In this document: one piece after another, positions 16,390 through 24,934 of the stretch
Layout: each line of letters opens with the position of its first letter
Numbering within the stretch: position 1 is the stretch's first letter
Assembly: GCF_000407485.1 (NCBI RefSeq)
Contig: NZ_ASWD01000001.1
Location: 62,001-126,000, forward strand
Origin: Enterococcus pallens ATCC BAA-351
GTDB taxonomy: Bacteria; Bacillota; Bacilli; Lactobacillales; Enterococcaceae
DNA: 64,000 nt
Direction: 5' to 3'
Notes under the pieces: model-generated
What the model was told of the DNA's origin: nothing
The model's input: the letters and a program-made list of their open reading frames with translations, nothing else
Databases searched by the model: none
Made by a program: the position numbers and the translations under genes

Positions 16390-19300
16390 ATGAAAAAAAA
16401 GAGAGAAATCTATCAGCAGTATAATCACAGGAAAATAAAACGAATTGCAGGAGTAATCTTGTTTGCTGTGTTAATCAGTATGGGTTCAGTGATGGGAATT
16501 AACAGCTTGCATAATAAAAGAGAAGCCGTCTCGGCACATCCAACGAATAAAATTAAATTAGACGAGGGAGGAGCGCATGAATTTGAAATTCCTGTAGATG
16601 CGCTCAAACTTAAAGAGCAAGCATTAATTGATAATCCCAGCTATCAGAATTTTGTTCAGGGAGAAAAAATTGCCGGTGCCTTAACTAGAGAAAATTTGGA
16701 AAGCTATTCAGAACAATCAGGCTTGAGCTTCGATTCGGTCCAAAGAACAAGTGATGGAAATTGGATAATGGCAATTAATTTTAGAAATGATTGGTACTCT
16801 CAAAATGGAAAACCAAGTGCTTTCCAAAAATACTTGGTTAAAACGAATGATGATGGAGAAATATTAAAAATATACAATGTTGCAAGTGGTGAAAACTTTT
16901 TCACAACAAGTAACAATACCAAGGCGGATTATCGATCAGCAGTAGACGGGGGAGCCTTATTAGTAGAAAGCGGCAAGGTATCCCTATGGTTCCAAGGGTA
17001 CTCTCCAAAGGAAAAAAATGAAAAGCTAAGACGGGTAACCCTTGATGAAAATCTTACGCCATCATCAGCTTCCTATATAGTCGGCAATTTTAGTACAAGT
17101 ACGTACCCTGTTCCGCCAAATTCCGTAAGACTTTTCTTTAGGAAGGACATTGTGAACAATGATACCTGGTATACAGGGAATTCCAATGTGCCATTAGGAC
17201 AAGAAGCCACTTATAAGCCAAAGTATAGCTTATTACGTTTAAATAATCAGACTGGTGCCGTTTTAGAGAATAGTAATTTAAGCTTTCCTTCACTTAATCA
17301 GTTAAATAGTACCGTCACGAATGTAACCAAAGGAAATGTTGGCTTTCAAGGAACTCAGGTTACTAAAACAGCTGATGGTGGAATTTTGATGCATGGGTGG
17401 ATCTATCATCAATTAACGGATGTTTCGCAAATAACACCTTCTCAACACATTATAAAGTTTGACTCCTCAGGCACTTTCCAATGGTCAAAGGATGTGCTAA
17501 ATGGATCTTATCGATTACAAGAGGAGTTGAGTGACGCAAATAATCTAGTAGCTTTGGAAAAGAGCGCAACGAACAATCAGCTAGTTAGCATCAACACGAG
17601 TGATGGAACAGAAACTGTATTGAGAAAATTTCCCATAGGAACGGACCTGTCAATTCTAAGGAATCCCAATGCAGAGTATAATTCTGAATTTGATTTCTTT
17701 GGCAGTGTTCAAAGAATGGAGGATGATTTCTCAGGCTATGTGAATGGTCCAGGTGTTGTGATGGGGACGATGAATAAGGATTATTCTGTAAGCAGTGCGA
17801 ATTTCATCAATGCGGATGCGGAGGTGATTGTAGGAGGATTAATTGCAAACAATGGTACAAATCGCTATTTCATGTATGGCAGTACCAATAGTAAAACTTT
17901 CTCAAATACGCCTAAAACTGGTTGGAAAACACACTTGCCAAATGTTTCGAATAGAGATCTATTTTTTGGAAGTGTAAGAAAAGACGAAGACTATTCACCG
18001 ATAATTTCGCCATCCAAAGCAATCACTGTATCAATTGATGATCCAGAAATTAAAAAAACTGAAACGAATAAGTATGGCTGGACCCTATTAGACAATTGGT
18101 TAATTACAGGGTCTAAAACAGGGACTTTAGCGGATGATTCGTCTATTAAGGTTTTTGATAATATGGACAGTCAAAGTACAAATATCGCTGCTACGCCTGC
18201 TGAAAGACAGGAATGGCTAGAAAAGAGAATTAATCGAAATCCTAAAAATCTTTCGGCGGCGATTGAATGGGAGAAGCTAGGCTTCAATAGCTCCATCACA
18301 GGGCCGCAACTGGTTACTTACTTTGTTACTGACTCTCAAAATCAGCCGAGCACTACTTCTCGTTGGGTGAATAAAACCGGAGAAGAGACCATTATTGATA
18401 AGGATAACAACTATGCATTAGATGCACAAAACTTCCATATTCCTTTAAATGGAATTAATGCAGCTATTCCTAATGCGGATAAATTTAAGGAATTGGCTAA
18501 AACGATGGCCTGGAACTTAACCGATCATGAGAAGAGTATTGGTGACCAAGGAAATGGTTTAGATGAAGATGGAACGGATTCCAGCAAGCTTTCGTCAAAA
18601 GTCACAGTGGATGCGGATCAACTAAAAGTTTTACAAGAAGCCACTGTTGGAAAGCCTTATCCAGTGGATGTAGTCTATCAACCGGAAAACGGTATTGAGA
18701 TCAAAAATCGTGTTTGGGTTTTTGTTACTACGAAAAATACTTTGCCTAATAGTGAGACAAATCCCGCATCGACACCTGCGGATACGAACGGAGTCGTCTA
18801 TTATGGGGATGATTATTCTTTACCGTTTCGTCTAAGAACGACACAGACTGCAGCAGATGTTTTGAACCGAAGTAATATTCGCGTATATAACTATTACGAT
18901 AATACTCACGAAACATCAGCCGAATTACCTGTATTGGCAGACAAAACCACGAATCCTGAGAAACTGCAGGTGGTTAATCTTGATGCTATCCATTCGGCTG
19001 CCCGTCCTGGTCTAATAGATTCAAGTCCACCAGATGGAACAGCTATGATTCGTTATGAGTGGGATGGAGCGGTGGATGGCAACCATCAATCAGGGATGAC
19101 CAAACCTACTTTGGGCGGAATAGATGTTACTTTGACTGGAGATATTTTGCTCCACGTACGACAAGCTATTGTAGCTGATTCTGATCAGTTAGTCGTTCCG
19201 GAAGAAGGCTATTTGAGATTGGTCACCAATGATTATGATGGTGTATCAGGAACCCAAGAAAATCCTGACCAGCTACGGCAAACGTCTATTTCGTCAGGAA

Positions 19301-19641
19301 AGAATTCCGATAATCCAGCCTTTGAAACGATTGCTGTGAATGTAGATCATATGGACAGTCCTTTAGATGAATTGGCGCTTCAATTAGTGGTTCCAGAATA
19401 CTATGAAGTGGTGGGGAACTATTTAACCATAGGAAGCGAAGATCCAAATGGAGCAAGTCATAGTGGGAAAAATGAAGCAGACAGCAATCGTGCCTCACTA
19501 ATCTTTCAGCGAGACGCTCTTTATACTGACGAAGAGTATTTTATTACGATTTATCTAAAACCCAAGCTGAAGCAAGACGGACCAGCCCCGTACAGCTGGG
19601 ATTATAAGAAAAACAATCTAGGAAAAATTAAAACGCAATAG
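16390..19641 (+). CDS. large secreted protein of fibre locus (1083 aa)
   Basis: This 1083-residue exported protein has a basic start, a hydrophobic signal/anchor helix (about 17-38) and a long extracellular region without transmembrane segments. It has no LPXTG, WxL or LysM anchor, and the C-terminus is hydrophilic (ending KNNLGKIKTQ). The N-terminal half (about 90-500) has recurring SDGNW / ADGGI-type segments (TSDGNWIMAINF, TADGGILMHGWI) suggestive of a beta-propeller-like fold. The second half is Asn/Asp/Thr-rich with probable Ig-like beta domains. An AAGGAGG site precedes the start. It could be a tip adhesin or matrix component of the fibre. No specific family is recognised. Confidence 0.7.
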   Translation: MKKKREIYQQYNHRKIKRIAGVILFAVLISMGSVMGINSLHNKREAVSAHPTNKIKLDEGGAHEFEIPVDALKLKEQALIDNPSYQNFVQGEKIAGALTRENLESYSEQSGLSFDSVQRTSDGNWIMAINFRNDWYSQNGKPSAFQKYLVKTNDDGEILKIYNVASGENFFTTSNNTKADYRSAVDGGALLVESGKVSLWFQGYSPKEKNEKLRRVTLDENLTPSSASYIVGNFSTSTYPVPPNSVRLFFRKDIVNNDTWYTGNSNVPLGQEATYKPKYSLLRLNNQTGAVLENSNLSFPSLNQLNSTVTNVTKGNVGFQGTQVTKTADGGILMHGWIYHQLTDVSQITPSQHIIKFDSSGTFQWSKDVLNGSYRLQEELSDANNLVALEKSATNNQLVSINTSDGTETVLRKFPIGTDLSILRNPNAEYNSEFDFFGSVQRMEDDFSGYVNGPGVVMGTMNKDYSVSSANFINADAEVIVGGLIANNGTNRYFMYGSTNSKTFSNTPKTGWKTHLPNVSNRDLFFGSVRKDEDYSPIISPSKAITVSIDDPEIKKTETNKYGWTLLDNWLITGSKTGTLADDSSIKVFDNMDSQSTNIAATPAERQEWLEKRINRNPKNLSAAIEWEKLGFNSSITGPQLVTYFVTDSQNQPSTTSRWVNKTGEETIIDKDNNYALDAQNFHIPLNGINAAIPNADKFKELAKTMAWNLTDHEKSIGDQGNGLDEDGTDSSKLSSKVTVDADQLKVLQEATVGKPYPVDVVYQPENGIEIKNRVWVFVTTKNTLPNSETNPASTPADTNGVVYYGDDYSLPFRLRTTQTAADVLNRSNIRVYNYYDNTHETSAELPVLADKTTNPEKLQVVNLDAIHSAARPGLIDSSPPDGTAMIRYEWDGAVDGNHQSGMTKPTLGGIDVTLTGDILLHVRQAIVADSDQLVVPEEGYLRLVTNDYDGVSGTQENPDQLRQTSISSGKNSDNPAFETIAVNVDHMDSPLDELALQLVVPEYYEVVGNYLTIGSEDPNGASHSGKNEADSNRASLIFQRDALYTDEEYFITIYLKPKLKQDGPAPYSWDYKKNNLGKIKTQ

Positions 19642-19662
19642 ACGAAAGAGGCAGGAGAGAGC

Positions 19663-19842
19663 ATGGTTTATCTATTATTACTAATGTTAGGCCTCATTGT
19701 ATTGGTCCAAAGCTATTTGCTGTTCTCATTAACGCGAAGTCAAAGGGACTTGCAAGTCCAGCTTGCTCGGCTGCTGCGAAACCGGCAGCAAGCAAGTACT
19801 AGCAGGCGAAAAAAACCAATAGAAAGAGGAAGGATACGATGA
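19663..19842 (+). CDS. 59-aa single-pass membrane protein
   Basis: This short gene starts with ATG 19663 behind AGGAG (six-base spacing), and its stop overlaps the next start (ATGA). The product has one N-terminal hydrophobic helix (MVYLLLLMLGLIVLVQSYLL) and a strongly basic tail (Arg/Lys/Gln). Its position just before the membrane-anchored recombinase-like gene suggests a partner of that protein. No family is recognised. Confidence 0.6.
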   Translation: MVYLLLLMLGLIVLVQSYLLFSLTRSQRDLQVQLARLLRNRQQASTSRRKKPIERGRIR

Positions 19843-20582
19843 ATCTTGGCTATGCACGGGGGTATCAACTGACCCAACAATTGGATATGCTGGAGGATTA
19901 TCCGATTGATGAGCTTTTTTCTGATGGTGCACAGGAGGTAGAAGCCTTGTATTCTCCTACTAGTGAATTTCAGGCTTTGCTGAACTTTGCTCAGTCAGGT
20001 GATCATTTAGTCATCGCCTCATGGGAAGCAATCTCAAGAGACTACCGCCAGCTGTTAAACTGTCTGGATCAGTTGGAAGCCCTGGAAGTAACATTGGACA
20101 TATTAACACTGCCTCAGCTAACCATTGACGAATGGCGTCAGCTTTTTCGTTGGTCTTTACGTAATGATCGCTTGCTGCACCCGATATTGGTCAAAGCAGG
20201 GAGAGAAAGGGAACGCAGTAAAGAGGCTTATTCTCTATTCAGCAAGGAACCAGAGGCACGCAAGCTTTATCGGGAAATCATTTGGTTGTTGGTAGAGAAA
20301 AATTCCGTTCGTCAAGTCGCTCAACAAAAACGGGTACCGATTGAAACGGCGTATCGAATTCAACAAGAGCTAAAACAAGTGCAGTTAGCGATCATTTTAG
20401 TGGTTTGCTTCCTGCTGGCAATTTTCAGTATTAAGCTAGCCGAAACTTATTTTGATCAGCTATGGATTCAAGTGGTTATCTGTGTGGTTGTCACCTTAGT
20501 CATTTTATGGAATGTATTAGTTGATACCGAAGAGACCGAGACAAAGCCGACAATAAAACAGAAGAAGATACCAAAAATCTAA
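19839..20582 (+). CDS. membrane-anchored, catalytically dead serine-recombinase-like protein
   Basis: In this 247-residue protein, residues 1-95 resemble the resolvase catalytic domain. NLGYARGYQLTQQLDML matches the YARVST...Q start, and SGDHLVIASWEAISRDYRQLL matches the GD-LVV-LDRLSR region. The nucleophile Ser is absent (Tyr/Gln in its place) and the Asp-Arg of LDR is replaced by Glu-Ala, so recombination is not expected. Residues about 140-180 form a helix-turn-helix-like segment (SVRQVAQQKRVPIETAYRIQQ). Two membrane helices (about 181-200 and 207-228) and a basic tail complete it. A membrane-bound regulator of the locus is the simplest reading. Confidence 0.62.
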   Translation: MNLGYARGYQLTQQLDMLEDYPIDELFSDGAQEVEALYSPTSEFQALLNFAQSGDHLVIASWEAISRDYRQLLNCLDQLEALEVTLDILTLPQLTIDEWRQLFRWSLRNDRLLHPILVKAGRERERSKEAYSLFSKEPEARKLYREIIWLLVEKNSVRQVAQQKRVPIETAYRIQQELKQVQLAIILVVCFLLAIFSIKLAETYFDQLWIQVVICVVVTLVILWNVLVDTEETETKPTIKQKKIPKI

Positions 20583-20598
20583 CGAGAAGGTGTATGCG

Positions 20599-21363
20599 AT
20601 GCAACATGTACTTATTTTAACGAAAAACTTTTTGGCAGAAGAATCGCTGATTCGTAAATTCCAGCGAATGAATAATGAAGTTTTCTGTTCCACGGATTTA
20701 TTCAATCGCTTAAAGAAAGGGACCCTCAGTCCTTTTCTTTCTTATTTCCAGTGGATTGTCTTGAGTGAAAGTCTGTGCAACTCAGAAGCAGAGCAGATTT
20801 TGCAACTGTTAAAGAAGCAATCCTCACTTATTTTGCGTAGGGTGGAAATCATGCCTAATGAGGAGGAACAAAGCTATTGGCAGGAGCAGGGAATAGTGGA
20901 TTGGATCACTCAGGACACTAGCTACGAGCTTTTACGAGAAAAGATGAATGAACTTCAGCTGCGAATGAATCAGGAAGCACAACTGGGAAATCAGATTGTG
21001 AATTTCCCAACTCCAGGTGAAGAAACGGCATCGAATAACTTGAAGCTATTAATGAAGAGTCTTTCCAAAACAGAAAAGCGTGTTTTTGACTATTTAATTC
21101 AAGCCTATTCAGCTAACAACGTCTTATCTCGGCAAGAACTGTGCAACTATTTATGGCAGGATGGCAGCACTTCCTCTAACATGAGTCAGTTGTCCTGTCT
21201 GATTAACAAGCTGAAGAACAAATTTGAACTGCATGGGATTAGAGGTGAAACTATCATTACTTTATGGGGAAGAGGATATAAATTAAGCAGTGCTTTTTAT
21301 GATTACTGGATGGAGAGCTCACAGCAATTAGAGGAGTTAAATAGTTACTCAGCCATAAATTAG
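20599..21363 (+). CDS. orphan OmpR-type winged-helix regulator
   Basis: This 254-residue protein starts at ATG 20599 with AAGGTG seven bases upstream. Residues 1-110 have the alternating fold of a receiver domain (MQHVLILTKNFLAEESLIRKF) but lack the acidic pocket and phospho-acceptor Asp. Residues about 150-235 form an OmpR/PhoB winged helix (SKTEKRVFDYLI, MSQLSCLINKLKNKF, ITLWGRGYKLS). There is no partner kinase in the locus. As last gene of the operon, and followed by a terminator, it is the probable transcriptional regulator of the fibre genes. Its signal would come by protein contact rather than phosphorylation. Confidence 0.75.
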   Translation: MQHVLILTKNFLAEESLIRKFQRMNNEVFCSTDLFNRLKKGTLSPFLSYFQWIVLSESLCNSEAEQILQLLKKQSSLILRRVEIMPNEEEQSYWQEQGIVDWITQDTSYELLREKMNELQLRMNQEAQLGNQIVNFPTPGEETASNNLKLLMKSLSKTEKRVFDYLIQAYSANNVLSRQELCNYLWQDGSTSSNMSQLSCLINKLKNKFELHGIRGETIITLWGRGYKLSSAFYDYWMESSQQLEELNSYSAIN

Positions 21364-21422
21364 GCAATTTTTGTACTTTAGGTTAATGATAAGAGAAAAC
21401 ACTTTGCATATTCAACGAAAAA

Positions 21423-21464
21423 CATCTCTACAGTCAGCTGGTCTGATTACAGAGATGCTTTTTT
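21423..21464. terminator. bidirectional terminator between convergent operons
   Basis: A CATCTCT/AGAGATG stem with weaker inner pairing is followed by six T on the plus strand and five T on the minus strand. It ends the fibre locus and the convergent kinase operon. Confidence 0.75.
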
Positions 21465-21498
21465 AATTAAAGAAAAAATTTAATAACAAAACGACACA

Positions 21499-22383
21499 CT
21501 ACCTCGGAAACCGCAGATGAATCACAAAATAGTCCTCAGTAACATTAGCTTCAACTGTCCCATCTAATTTCTCCGTCAATAATTTAACAATCGCTAGACC
21601 GAGTCCATTTCCTTTATTTCCTCGAGCTGTGTCAGAGACATAAAAACGATCGAACAGTCTAGTAGGGTCTAGTTGAATGGAGGGATCATAGCTGTTACCG
21701 ACAATCAGCTTGGTTACATTATCCTGAATCAGTTGAATTGACAGCTGTTTTTCTCCATGAGCTAAGACATTCGCCAATAGATTCTGCAGGATTCGAGTAA
21801 ACATTTTTTCGTCGGTGGTCAAATAAATGCCCTCTGGAATAGCCAACTCTAATTGAATCCCTCGCGTTTCAAAAGCTTCAGCCTCCTTCAAAATTTCGTC
21901 GATCAGTAAGGCACTAATATCTATCTGCTTGGTTGCAATCGCCAAATTCTGTGATTCGTAATAGGAAAGCTCAAAAAAGGAATGGATCAGGTCTTTTAAG
22001 TAAAGGTTCTTTTCTAAAATTGTGTGAATATACGCCAGCTGCTGAGAGGAAGGATCGCCTTTTTCCAGCAGCTGGGTATAGCCGATAATAGCAGTCAAAG
22101 GGGTACGCAAATCATGAGAAACATTGGCAATGGTTTCTTTTAATTCCTGCTCGCTATGCAGCAAGGCCAACTGATTATTTTTCTGTTCCATGATTTTTTG
22201 ATTAATCGTTTGGACTAGACTGTTAATGGAAGAATCATTCAGATCCACTGTGATCAGCTGGTTGGTTTCGGGCTCTAGCTGCTGCAGCTGCTGATCGATG
22301 TGACGGATATTTTTTCGCAAAGAAAGGAGTAAGAAGCTTAGTACTAAGCAAAGAATTAGCAAAATAATTACTAGTAAATTCAT
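21499..22383 (-). CDS. sensor histidine kinase
   Basis: This 294-residue kinase is last in a four-gene minus-strand operon. A single N-terminal membrane helix (about 3-22) with almost no extracellular loop marks it as an intramembrane-sensing type. The dimerisation domain has His90 in NVSHDLRTPLTAI, and the ATPase domain has the N-box-like ILQNLLANVLAHG and GNKGNGLGLAIV motifs. It pairs with the response regulator at 24068-24766. Together with the ABC transporter genes between them, it probably responds to a cell-envelope or antimicrobial-peptide signal. Confidence 0.88.
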   Translation of the reverse strand: MNLLVIILLILCLVLSFLLLSLRKNIRHIDQQLQQLEPETNQLITVDLNDSSINSLVQTINQKIMEQKNNQLALLHSEQELKETIANVSHDLRTPLTAIIGYTQLLEKGDPSSQQLAYIHTILEKNLYLKDLIHSFFELSYYESQNLAIATKQIDISALLIDEILKEAEAFETRGIQLELAIPEGIYLTTDEKMFTRILQNLLANVLAHGEKQLSIQLIQDNVTKLIVGNSYDPSIQLDPTRLFDRFYVSDTARGNKGNGLGLAIVKLLTEKLDGTVEANVTEDYFVIHLRFPR

Positions 22384-22398
22384 GATGTCTGCTCCTTT

Positions 22399-23154
22399 CT
22401 AAGTTAAGTCTTGTTTCTCAAAGACATAGATCGACCCTGCAGTAAAGGCTCCCCACGTGACTATCGAGATAACTAGAGCCAAAAGGATTGCAGGTAGGGA
22501 AACGTGTCTTTGGGCAATGATTTGCAGCTGCTGGGAGGACAAGTAGGTATAGAGCAGCTGGAATTGTGAAGAAATCGTTCCTAAAACTTCGGACATATTC
22601 GTATAAACTACTGCAAAAATGGTTGAGCACATCAAGGTTTTTTGAACATCCTGGCAAATAAAGCTGATAAAGACAAAGGCTCTGATGGATGCCGCATTTA
22701 AGAGAAAGGCTAGACTAAAAACTCTTAGTACATACTGCAATTCCATCAGGTTGAACGTCGTGCCCCAACCATTTACCAAGGTAACTGTAGCTATCGTAAT
22801 AAATGGGGTCAGCAGCAATAAGACTGATCCAACGATAGAATAAATCAGTGATTTGGCCAAAACCAGCTGTATCCGTGAATGTCCATTGGCCAAATGTTGG
22901 TAAAGGGTTCGTTGTGTGAAGTCAGAGCCTAGAAAGCTGGCAGCTAAAATTACTGGACCGTAAATGGTATTAATCAAATGAAATTCTGTTTGCACCGCCA
23001 GCCGACCTGAAATCAAAAGTGGTCGGGCCTGATTGGCAGATTGGAAAAACTTATCCAGTAAAGCATAAGAAAAAAAGCAGGCTAAAAGCACCAATAGGGG
23101 GAGAAGCCGCAGCTGAAAGATTCGGCGAAATTCGACACGGATCAAGTTAGTCAT
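22399..23154 (-). CDS. ABC-2 type transporter permease
   Basis: This 251-residue integral membrane protein has about six hydrophobic segments, as in lantibiotic-immunity and BcrB-type permeases. The start overlaps the stop of the ATPase gene by four bases (ATGA). It should form the membrane channel for the adjacent ATP-binding subunit. The substrate is unknown, and export of or resistance to a peptide antibiotic is typical for this gene order. Confidence 0.8.
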   Translation of the reverse strand: MTNLIRVEFRRIFQLRLLPLLVLLACFFSYALLDKFFQSANQARPLLISGRLAVQTEFHLINTIYGPVILAASFLGSDFTQRTLYQHLANGHSRIQLVLAKSLIYSIVGSVLLLLTPFITIATVTLVNGWGTTFNLMELQYVLRVFSLAFLLNAASIRAFVFISFICQDVQKTLMCSTIFAVVYTNMSEVLGTISSQFQLLYTYLSSQQLQIIAQRHVSLPAILLALVISIVTWGAFTAGSIYVFEKQDLT

Positions 23155-24071
23155 AGTAAAGGCTCCTTCATACGATCTACAAAATAGTTTTCTAAGCTGT
23201 CATCCATCATTGTGACATTAAGGATTTGAATCTGATGATCCGCCAAGCAGGTAAATATCCGATTCAAATTCTCCAAGCCTTCATAGAGCTTTAAGGTTCC
23301 ATCAGGCATGACGATATAATTAGAAATTTGCAGCTTCTGCTCGATAATCGGCAAGGCTTGAGCAAGCTCATCCACCTGTAAAGCCAAGTGCCGTCGACAT
23401 TTGTCTTGCAGCTCCTGTTGGGTAATTTGTTCAATGATCTGTCCTTTATGCAGGATCAAATAGTCGGTGGCCAGCTGATCCAGTTCACTTAGGGTGTTAC
23501 TGCTGATGAGCATGGTGATATTCTTTTCTTGGTTAGCCTTCAGCAGCAGCTGGCGAATTTCTACCAGACTAATTGGATCAAGTCCATTGGTAGGCTCATC
23601 CAACATCAAAAAAGCGGGGTTCCCAAACAAAGCATTGGCAATTCCTAAACGCTGTTTCATGCCTAGGGAGTAATGCTTCACTCGTTTCTTAGACGTGGGG
23701 TCCAAGTTTACCGCTAATAAGGTCTGCTCAATTAATTCCTTGTTAGGAATGCCGCGAGAAATTCGGGTTAAGTTCAGATTTTCATAGGCAGTTAGATTAG
23801 GATGAATTGCTGGTGAACCGATTAAGCTGCCAACCTTCTCTCGCTGCTGAACCAATTCTTTAGGAGTAGAGCTGCCAAACAGTTGAATCATCCCGCTATC
23901 GGTTTTGACTAAGCCAGCTAAACTATTCATTAAAGTCGTTTTACCTGCACCGTTTAGTCCGATTAAGCCGTAAATTTTGCCTTGTTCTAAAGAGAAGGTG
24001 AGATTTTTTAGCACTAGTTGTCGGCCAAAGGTTTTGTTGAGTTGTTGGACCTCTACTACGATTCTTCTCAT
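23151..24071 (-). CDS. ABC transporter ATP-binding protein
   Basis: This 306-residue ATPase of the BcrA/lantibiotic-immunity group has Walker A GLNGAGKTT (about 38-46), signature YSLGMKQRL, Walker B FLMLDEPTNGLDP, and a C-terminal extension (about 220-306) usual in this group. It overlaps the response regulator stop by four bases, so the operon order is regulator, ATPase, permease, kinase. Confidence 0.88.
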   Translation of the reverse strand: MRRIVVEVQQLNKTFGRQLVLKNLTFSLEQGKIYGLIGLNGAGKTTLMNSLAGLVKTDSGMIQLFGSSTPKELVQQREKVGSLIGSPAIHPNLTAYENLNLTRISRGIPNKELIEQTLLAVNLDPTSKKRVKHYSLGMKQRLGIANALFGNPAFLMLDEPTNGLDPISLVEIRQLLLKANQEKNITMLISSNTLSELDQLATDYLILHKGQIIEQITQQELQDKCRRHLALQVDELAQALPIIEQKLQISNYIVMPDGTLKLYEGLENLNRIFTCLADHQIQILNVTMMDDSLENYFVDRMKEPLL

Positions 24072-24766
24072 GTTAGCTCCTTAGCGGGTATTTTTTTGGA
24101 CAAACGATAGCCAACTCCCCAGACCGTTTCAATGTAATCTGTTTGTGGATCGGCTTGATTCAGCTTGGTGCGCAGCGCACTGACGTGAACATTGATGGTA
24201 TGCCCATCATCGTGGTAGGGCTCCTTCCAAACGCTCTCAAAAATGTTGCGCTTTGAGTAGACCTTTGTTGGATGTTCCATCAGCAACTGCAGGATATTAA
24301 ACTCGGTGGAGGTTAGGAGCACCTCTTGCTGGTTGACTAAAACGGTTTGTTCAGTCGAATGAAGGGTTAAGTTTTTAAACCGCTTCTGTTCATTTTCTGC
24401 CGTCCAGGCTGGATTTCTGCGCAGGACGGCCTCTGCACGAGCAGCAACTTCGTCAATATCAAAGGGCTTAGTGATGTAATCATCGGCACCGATTTTCAAT
24501 AAATCAACCTTAGTGGTTACAAGCTCTTTGGCCGAGATCACGATTACCGGAATGGCTGAAAATTTACGCAGTTCAATTAACACCGTATCGCCGCTTTTAA
24601 AGGGCAGGCTTAAATCTAAAAAAATCAAATCAAAGCTTTCTTTTTTCAAAAGATTGAGGGCAGTCAAGCCATCCGCTGCGATTTGGGTTATCCAGTTCTT
24701 TTCTTCAAATACTTGCTGCAGCAGCTGGCAAATTGTCTGATCGTCATCAATAATTAATAGTCGCAT
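24068..24766 (-). CDS. OmpR-family response regulator
   Basis: This 232-residue regulator has an N-terminal receiver with the acidic pair in IIDDDQ, phospho-acceptor Asp51 (FLDLSLP) and Lys in ISAKE. The C-terminal winged-helix domain has INVHVSALRTKLNQ and IETVWGVGYRLSK. AAGGAGG lies six bases upstream of the ATG. It is the first gene of the operon and the partner of the kinase at 21499-22383. Confidence 0.9.
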   Translation of the reverse strand: MRLLIIDDDQTICQLLQQVFEEKNWITQIAADGLTALNLLKKESFDLIFLDLSLPFKSGDTVLIELRKFSAIPVIVISAKELVTTKVDLLKIGADDYITKPFDIDEVAARAEAVLRRNPAWTAENEQKRFKNLTLHSTEQTVLVNQQEVLLTSTEFNILQLLMEHPTKVYSKRNIFESVWKEPYHDDGHTINVHVSALRTKLNQADPQTDYIETVWGVGYRLSKKIPAKELT

Positions 24767-24934
24767 ATCGTCCCTCCTTATAACCAGAAAAATACTTCTA
24801 CAGTTATTTTAACATGGCGAGGGGCTTGCTAAAATCCTTTATGACAACTTGATAAATTCTTGACAATTGTCTTGAGCTCTTCTTGCTCTTTATTGCTTAG
24901 CATTAAACGTATTAAGCTGAAAAGAGGGATGGAG

